From: Parvularcula sp964556115
GTDB taxonomy: Bacteria; Pseudomonadota; Alphaproteobacteria; Caulobacterales; Parvularculaceae
Length of the DNA: 64,000 nucleotides
Direction: 5' to 3'
NCBI GenBank assembly: GCA_964556115.1
Contig: CAZKVC010000009.1
Location: forward strand, 39,097 to 103,096
Shown here: in pieces, positions 59,341-64,000 of the stretch
Layout: the number at the start of each line of letters is the position of its first letter
Position numbering within the stretch: position 1 is the first letter of the stretch
Translations under genes and position numbers: made by a program
The notes under the pieces: model-generated
What the model was told of the DNA's origin: nothing
What the model saw: the letters and a program-made list of their open reading frames with translations, nothing else
Databases searched by the model: none

Positions 59341-62331
59341 CTAAAGGCTGATCTCCGCGCCAGCTTCGGGTTCGTCACGATCGGCTGCCGGTGGTTCTGT
59401 TGTGCTCATGCTCGGTGCGGCTTCACCATCGTTACTGGCCTCGGCCGGGTCCGCAGGCCCTGGCTCCTGGTCCAGCCCGGTCAGCTCTTCCATCCTGGCA
59501 CTTGCTTCGATAGCGGATGTCTTCAGCCCAGTGTTTCGATGGAGGGCATCAAGCGTTCGTTGCTTGTCATCGACGATGACCGACAGGGTGTCCGCGGACC
59601 GAGAGGTCCCGACATAGAAGGCGGTCTGGCTCGTGAGCTGGCGCTCCGAACTATCGATCACGGTGATGACGTCTTTTGCGGTCTGTCCCTGGGAGGCGTG
59701 GGAGGTGACAGCGTAAGCGTGGGTCAGCGCCTGGAGCGCCGGCTCCGATCGTTCAAAGACACGCGGCTCGCCATTGGTCTGTAGAGTGATGGTCTTCTCG
59801 TCGAAGCTGAGTACGGTCGCTCGGTCCAACGCGGCGATCCCGCTCGATGGATCACTCCGTGTAAACATCATACGATCGCCTTCGCGGAGGTCGAGCTTTG
59901 CCCGTTGGAACACCGAATAGGGAAGGGCGTCTTCTTTTCCGGTGAGTTTGCTGAGGGGAAGCGTCTGCTGGCGCCCCCGGCTGTTGACGAGGGTCACCGT
60001 GCCCCGCTGCTCATCGACGGAAACAACTCTCCGCTGGTGCCCGGGTTTCACATTGAGCTGGTCAACCCGCCGGTGAAACTTCAGCACATCGCCCGGATCG
60101 TAGCTCCTTGTGCTTTCCGCTTCTGCCCGTGTCATGTCCTTTTGAAGCGCCACGTCAACGCTGGTGGCTTCAGAGCCAAGCCGTCCATCTTCGATCATCG
60201 CGTCCCGGATCTGGGCGTTGATCGCGCCTCGCAACCTGTGACCCGGCGCCACGATGAGGGCGGCGTCCTGCCTCTCTTTCGGAAAGGTTTTCCACGCTGA
60301 CGCCGCCGTCTCCGCCAGAGCGCCCGGGGCCTCGACGATGTTGCCCTCGATCCGCTTCATCGCCCTCGCGACGTGGCCCTCAGCAGCAGCTTCGACGGCG
60401 CGCCGTTGGTTTTGATGCTGAGCGTCCCGGGGGAGGCGGACGACATCCTTCATGACGGCCGTGGTCATTCCGCTCCTCTGGGCCTGATCGAAGGGCCGCC
60501 CAGCCTCGATGGCACCGTGCTGCCTCCGGTCGCCGAGAAGGACGAGACGCGAAGGCTCCAGGGCAAGCACGCGCTCGAGGACCAGGTTCATCGACTTGGT
60601 CGAGAGGAACGAGCTCTCGTCCACCAGGACGATCCTTCCCGCAAGTGAGCCTGGACCGCGGCCTTGTTTGAGGTCGGTCAGGAAGCGCGCGACGGTCTGG
60701 GTTTCGATCCCTCCGCCTTCGGAGAGGCTGCGCGCTGCCGAGTGGGTGGGTGCGAGACCGAGCATGCCCGGCCCCTCGCGCCCCGAAGCCTTGCCCAAGT
60801 CGCGGGCCAGCTCCGACGCGTGGCGCATCATGGTGGTCTTGCCTGTCCCCGCATAGCCCTGGACGCCCACCAGGCGATCGGTGCCGCCGAGGATGGTGGT
60901 GATGGCCGATTTCTGTCCGGGTGTCAGGGACGTTTGGCTGAGAGCGCTTTCGAGCTCCGAGCGGCCGACGAGCGGCTCGGTCTTTCCCGCTCCCCGGACG
61001 AGAGCATCGGTGCGCTCTTCCTGCGCGAGACTCCTCGCGGTGGTGGTTTCGGCGTCAGGGTCAGCGGCGTTCACCCGCACGAGCTTGCGTTCCCGCAAGG
61101 CCATCAGTTCACGGTCGATATCCTTGAGCGTCAGGCCATCGGCGCCGTGTTCCAGCGCTGCGCGCCGTACATGCTGCGCTGAGAAAGCGGCTTCGCGTTC
61201 CTCCAAATGCCGGATACCGAAACTCACCGCCGCACGTGCAGCCTCGCTTCGTTCGCTGGTGAACCCGCGGCTGCGGTAGGGATCGTCAGCTTGTGAACTC
61301 AGCGATCGGCTTGGCTTGAAAAAGCGGTGCCGGAGCTCGGCGAACGCAGCGGCCAGAGGACCCCGCGGGGCTTCTTCACTGAGCGGCCTCTCGATGTCGC
61401 CGTTTCGCTGCCGGTGCACTGCCGCTTCCGCGACGCGATGAAGCTGGTCCGTCCACGGTGCGCCGCGCTCTTGCCACGCAGCGGTGCGGTCTTCCTGGGA
61501 AATCGTCGTCTTCGATGGGCGGGATTTGAGAGCGACGGCTTCCCGTGTCTTCGGGGTGTCGTGGTCGAGCTCCTTCGATATGCTCCTTATACGCTCTGCG
61601 CCGCGCGAGAATTCCGAGCGTGCCTCGGCGGACACCCCTTCAATCGAATAGGCCCCCGATCTGCCGTCCTCGAGTTTGACCTTGTAGCCGAGCTCCCGGA
61701 GTTGCTCCCGCATCGCGGCATCGTAAGCGAGACCGGCTAGCTTGGCGTGACGGAACATCGGGTCATTGTGGAGGGCCCGCCAGCGGCCATCCTTCGTCTG
61801 GGTCATGTTCGCGATGACCGCATGGGTGTGGAGTTGCGGGTCCTTCTCCCGCGAGATATCGTGCTCGAACTTCGCGACAACGAAGTTGCCGGTCCTGATG
61901 GGGACGGGGGCTTTGCCCTCCTCACGCACGCGGGCGGCGGCGAGGTTTCGTTCCGTCCATTCGAGGGTCTGGTCCACCGCTGTCCGGTGCGCCTGGAGAA
62001 TTCGCTTGTCACCGCCGAGATAGAGGAGGAGCGAAACATCCTTGGGCGGAGAGAACGTCAGGTCGATGCCCGGGCGGTGGGCGCGAGCTGCGGCGGCCTC
62101 AGCGGTTTCATTCTCGCGCTGGCCGACCCTTCTTCCGTCGAGGGTTTCGCCGCGGAGGATCCGCTCGAACGTTTTCGTGTCGACCGGGCCGTTGAGTCCA
62201 AGCGTGCTGGCGCCGCGACCGAACCAGGCTGAGGGTTCAGCGTCATCCTTGTCCTGCGCATAGTAATTGTCGCGGCCGTAGTAGGATGCGCCGGCGGACG
62301 CTGAGCTGATCCCGGAAATCGATGCGACCAT
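59341..62331 (-). CDS. traI: MobF-type relaxase-helicase TraI
   Basis: A 996-residue protein. The N-terminal relaxase carries paired tyrosines in SYYGRDNYYAQ (~residues 16-26) and the metal-binding histidines in HDISREKDPQLHTHAV (~residues 157-172). A RecD-like helicase follows with Walker A GYAGTGKT (~491). This is the TrwC/TraI pattern: it nicks oriT and unwinds the transferred strand. The start MVASISG (62331) puts the tyrosines near the N-terminus as in TrwC. It is transcribed away from the tra operon, with no TraD next to it. Confidence 0.95.
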   Translation of the reverse strand: MVASISGISSASAGASYYGRDNYYAQDKDDAEPSAWFGRGASTLGLNGPVDTKTFERILRGETLDGRRVGQRENETAEAAAARAHRPGIDLTFSPPKDVSLLLYLGGDKRILQAHRTAVDQTLEWTERNLAAARVREEGKAPVPIRTGNFVVAKFEHDISREKDPQLHTHAVIANMTQTKDGRWRALHNDPMFRHAKLAGLAYDAAMREQLRELGYKVKLEDGRSGAYSIEGVSAEARSEFSRGAERIRSISKELDHDTPKTREAVALKSRPSKTTISQEDRTAAWQERGAPWTDQLHRVAEAAVHRQRNGDIERPLSEEAPRGPLAAAFAELRHRFFKPSRSLSSQADDPYRSRGFTSERSEAARAAVSFGIRHLEEREAAFSAQHVRRAALEHGADGLTLKDIDRELMALRERKLVRVNAADPDAETTTARSLAQEERTDALVRGAGKTEPLVGRSELESALSQTSLTPGQKSAITTILGGTDRLVGVQGYAGTGKTTMMRHASELARDLGKASGREGPGMLGLAPTHSAARSLSEGGGIETQTVARFLTDLKQGRGPGSLAGRIVLVDESSFLSTKSMNLVLERVLALEPSRLVLLGDRRQHGAIEAGRPFDQAQRSGMTTAVMKDVVRLPRDAQHQNQRRAVEAAAEGHVARAMKRIEGNIVEAPGALAETAASAWKTFPKERQDAALIVAPGHRLRGAINAQIRDAMIEDGRLGSEATSVDVALQKDMTRAEAESTRSYDPGDVLKFHRRVDQLNVKPGHQRRVVSVDEQRGTVTLVNSRGRQQTLPLSKLTGKEDALPYSVFQRAKLDLREGDRMMFTRSDPSSGIAALDRATVLSFDEKTITLQTNGEPRVFERSEPALQALTHAYAVTSHASQGQTAKDVITVIDSSERQLTSQTAFYVGTSRSADTLSVIVDDKQRTLDALHRNTGLKTSAIEASARMEELTGLDQEPGPADPAEASNDGEAAPSMSTTEPPAADRDEPEAGAEISL

Positions 62332-62525
62332 GACGGACTTGGATGGAGCGCCGGTGAAGCAGGGACACCGTAGGCGGTCGCACGGCATGGGGAGCGGGCT
62401 ACGTCCGGCGCTGCTGTAGCGTCAACGGCGGCCGCCCCCGCCTTGCTCTGCAAAAAAGCAAGAAAACCGCCATTCCTTGTTTTTTGACAGGCCGCGTGCT
62501 ATCTCCGTTCCAAAGGGAGACCGCG
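62332..62525. promoter_or_regulatory. Divergent traI/antitoxin control region
   Basis: These 194 bases separate traI from the Xre antitoxin. They hold a TTGACA hexamer (62484-62489), the short palindrome CTTGC...GCAAG (62441-62461) and an A/T-rich tract (TTTTTTGAC). The oriT could lie here, since MobF oriT sites are often near the relaxase gene, but no nick motif is identified. The palindrome resembles those before traA. Confidence 0.4.
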
Positions 62526-62936
62526 ATGGAACTGGTCCGTGAAGCACCGAGCCGTGTTGATGACGACCCTTCCGCTATCAGTGATGAAGGCGGTGCCGCG
62601 ATGGCGCGTGCCTCGGTGAACCTGTTCCGCAAATGGGGGCTCACCGACGCCGAGGCCTGCACGCTGCTCGGCGGTATCTCGCCCAGCAAGTATGCCAAGT
62701 GGAAACGCGGGGAGATCGGCCGTCTGGGCGTCGATCTCAAGACCCGGCTCTCCCTCCTCATGGGCATCCACAAGGCACTGCGCATTCTCTTCACCGAGAA
62801 CGACCGCGCCTATGCATGGGTCAGCACGCCCAACAGTGACTTCGAGGAGCAGCGCCCGCTGGACATCATGCTGCGAGGCAGCCTGATGGACCTTTACGCT
62901 GCCCGCCAATATCTCGACGCCGCCCGCGGTTGGTAA
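62526..62936 (+). CDS. Xre/MbcA/ParS-family antitoxin
   Basis: A 136-residue protein with an N-terminal tail, a helix-turn-helix region (VNLFRKWGLTDAEACTLLGG, then ISPSKYAKWKRGEIGRL) and the C-terminal toxin-binding part (RPLDIMLRGSLMDLYAARQY), the DUF2384-type pattern of antitoxins paired with RES toxins. It overlaps the toxin gene by one base (TAATG). As the first gene, it should repress its own promoter. Confidence 0.9.
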   Translation: MELVREAPSRVDDDPSAISDEGGAAMARASVNLFRKWGLTDAEACTLLGGISPSKYAKWKRGEIGRLGVDLKTRLSLLMGIHKALRILFTENDRAYAWVSTPNSDFEEQRPLDIMLRGSLMDLYAARQYLDAARGW

Positions 62937-63670
62937 TGTCCGGGGACAGTGCGGGAGAACAAGGAGATCCGCCGGTCCGCCGGGTCCGGTGGAAAGACGC
63001 CCGGCGGATCATTTCGACGAGGCACCCGCCGGTCGATCTCTTCGAAGACATCGCCGACCCGTCGGACTGGGACCTCATCGCCGCTGAGGAGGCAAAGACC
63101 AACCCGCGCCTGATGGAGCAGATCGGACGATTGGCCCTCGTTCCTCCGGAGCGCCGGGTCAGTGGTCCGGGGGCGTCGTACCTGATGGCGCCGTTCGTCC
63201 ATATCAGCCCAGATCACGCTGGACGGTTTGATGACGGAACATTCGGCGCGCTCTATGCGGCCAGGTCGATCGAGACAGCCATTGCCGAAACGTGCCATCA
63301 TCGCGCACGGTTCTACCGCGCCTCGAAGCAGAGGCCAGGATGGTTCTCCCAATTCAGGGAACTGATCATCCCGATCGATCACAGGTTCCATGACTTGCGG
63401 GGCGAAGCTGGCTTCGCCGATGCACTGAGTCCTGACGATTACACGGTTTCGCAGGCCTTGGCCCGGCGGCTCAGAAGCGGAGGATCGGACGGGATTGTGT
63501 TCCCGAGCGTCCGTGACGCTAACGGTGAGTGCGTCGCCGCTTTCTGGCCCGACGTGGTCAGCCTGCCGACGCCGGGCCGTGCCTTTGCCTACCATTTCGA
63601 TGGATCGATCATCGATCTTGTCCGTGATGAGACTAGCCGAGAGGTCTGGCGGTTAGAGCGGACCAAATGA
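62936..63670 (+). CDS. RES-domain toxin
   Basis: A 244-residue protein with the RES signature residues: Arg in RVRWKDARRIIS, a Glu in ARSIETAIAETCHH, and a Ser in IVFPSVRD. RES toxins degrade or modify NAD+ or are ADP-ribosyltransferase-like. With the Xre gene upstream it forms a type II toxin-antitoxin module that stabilises the element. ATG 62936 overlaps the antitoxin stop. Confidence 0.9.
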   Translation: MSGDSAGEQGDPPVRRVRWKDARRIISTRHPPVDLFEDIADPSDWDLIAAEEAKTNPRLMEQIGRLALVPPERRVSGPGASYLMAPFVHISPDHAGRFDDGTFGALYAARSIETAIAETCHHRARFYRASKQRPGWFSQFRELIIPIDHRFHDLRGEAGFADALSPDDYTVSQALARRLRSGGSDGIVFPSVRDANGECVAAFWPDVVSLPTPGRAFAYHFDGSIIDLVRDETSREVWRLERTK

Positions 63671-63750
63671 ATTGGATTGAGCGTGCCATCGACCGGGAAG
63701 ATTCGAAGGCCTCGGACCGTCGGTTTCCCCGCCACTTTTCCCCGTACTGA
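63667..63750 (+). CDS. Tiny ORF coupled to the RES toxin (27 aa)
   Basis: An ATG overlaps the RES stop by four bases (ATGA, 63667-63670) and opens a 27-residue basic frame (MNWIERAIDREDSKASDRRF and further) ending at TGA 63748-63750. It could be a coupled peptide or a chance frame. No family recognised. Confidence 0.25.
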   Translation: MNWIERAIDREDSKASDRRFPRHFSPY

Positions 63751-64000
63751 GCAGGGCCCCGCTTGCTCATGCCGGACCTGTCCAATTTGAAGCACGGCAA
63801 CGGCTTATGTGAATATGTCTCAAAATATCCAAAAGCGGATATAAGAGGGCGAAGACCAGTCAGCCCGAGAATCTTCCGGCACTTCGCGGTAATGGCCGCC
63901 ACGATCTTCGCAAGGCTCGCCGCGCCGCTCAATGGGTTGCTTCGGCTAGGGAAAGAAGTGGGTCACTGGAGGGCGTCTCTCGTATCTTCAGCTATTGAAG
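63751..64000. other. Window end, mostly unassigned
   Basis: A plus-strand frame from ATG 63769 stays open to the window edge (77 residues; MPDLSNLKHGNGLCEYVSK at the start) and could be the 5' end of a gene, but composition does not decide it. A minus-strand frame of 99 residues (63633-63932) is likely a shadow. Nothing else is seen. Confidence 0.4.
63769..64000 (+). CDS. Possible gene start running off the window
   Basis: A frame from ATG 63769 is open through 64000. The visible protein is basic and has helical segments (FRHFAVMAATIFARLAAPLNG). It could be a membrane protein or a replication/partition gene, but no family can be named from this part. Confidence 0.3.
   Translation, partial: MPDLSNLKHGNGLCEYVSKYPKADIRGRRPVSPRIFRHFAVMAATIFARLAAPLNGLLRLGKEVGHWRASLVSSAIE

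Noticed and set aside
63633..63932. 99-residue minus-strand frame at the window end
   Set aside because: Overlaps the RES toxin gene end and the small plus-strand frames; no domain or start signal.

Overview
The window is a GC-rich alphaproteobacterial chromosome segment carrying one end of an integrated conjugative element. The class is indicated by a tRNA-His with no extra G at position -1 and an A discriminator base (an alphaproteobacterial trait), a stand-alone homocysteine-binding module of methionine synthase, dodecin, QueF, TIGR02444, YdcH and DUF2270 families, and gene neighbourhoods like those of marine Parvularculales/Hyphomonadales-type bacteria. The genus-level guess is inference only.

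Region 1 (1-12.2 kb) is mostly housekeeping: a truncated membrane-bound LytTR regulator, purA, a hybrid histidine kinase, an M16 zinc-protease lipoprotein, an unusual carbohydrate-binding-like/serine-hydrolase fusion, an ECF sigma factor with two small membrane partners, and a TPP riboswitch ahead of thiC. Region 2 (12.2-13.9 kb) is a small, less GC-rich patch with an XRE repressor/ImmA peptidase pair and very small ORFs. Region 3 (13.9-28.97 kb) holds an AI-2E-type permease, queF, dodecin, a cyclophilin, a DUF1543 protein, a Nudix hydrolase, cysE, a SIMPL lipoprotein, an enoyl-CoA hydratase, a glutamine amidotransferase, a Zur-like regulator, galE, the MetH N-terminal module, a hydrolase, a tandem FKBP lipoprotein and nrdA with a candidate NrdR box. 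An AT-rich unknown gene (28975-29946) directly abuts nrdA.

Region 4 (29.9-38.4 kb) is rich in noncoding structure: dispersed palindromes, a long cruciform-like element, a candidate structured RNA and a tandem array of 35-bp palindromic repeats. It also holds small membrane and lipoprotein genes (two sharing an undescribed C-terminal module), two YdcH proteins around ubiX, an SDR protein lacking the catalytic Tyr/Lys, topoisomerase IB, an M48 protease lipoprotein and tRNA-His.

Region 5 (about 38.4 kb to the window end) is the mobile element, apparently inserted at the 3' end of tRNA-His. It starts with arm-type repeats and a Xis-like regulator, then control genes, a divergent promoter region with repeated GGCAAG/CTTGCC sites, and a near-complete F-type type IV secretion operon: traA, L, E, K, B, orf, dsbC, traV, C, orf, trbI, S26 peptidase, traW, U, trbC, traN, F, orf, traH, G. 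Most neighbours overlap by a few bases, implying one translationally coupled operon. A MobF relaxase/helicase (traI) lies downstream on the opposite strand, followed by an Xre-RES toxin-antitoxin pair. The coupling protein TraD, an integrase and the other att site are not in the window and may lie to the right.
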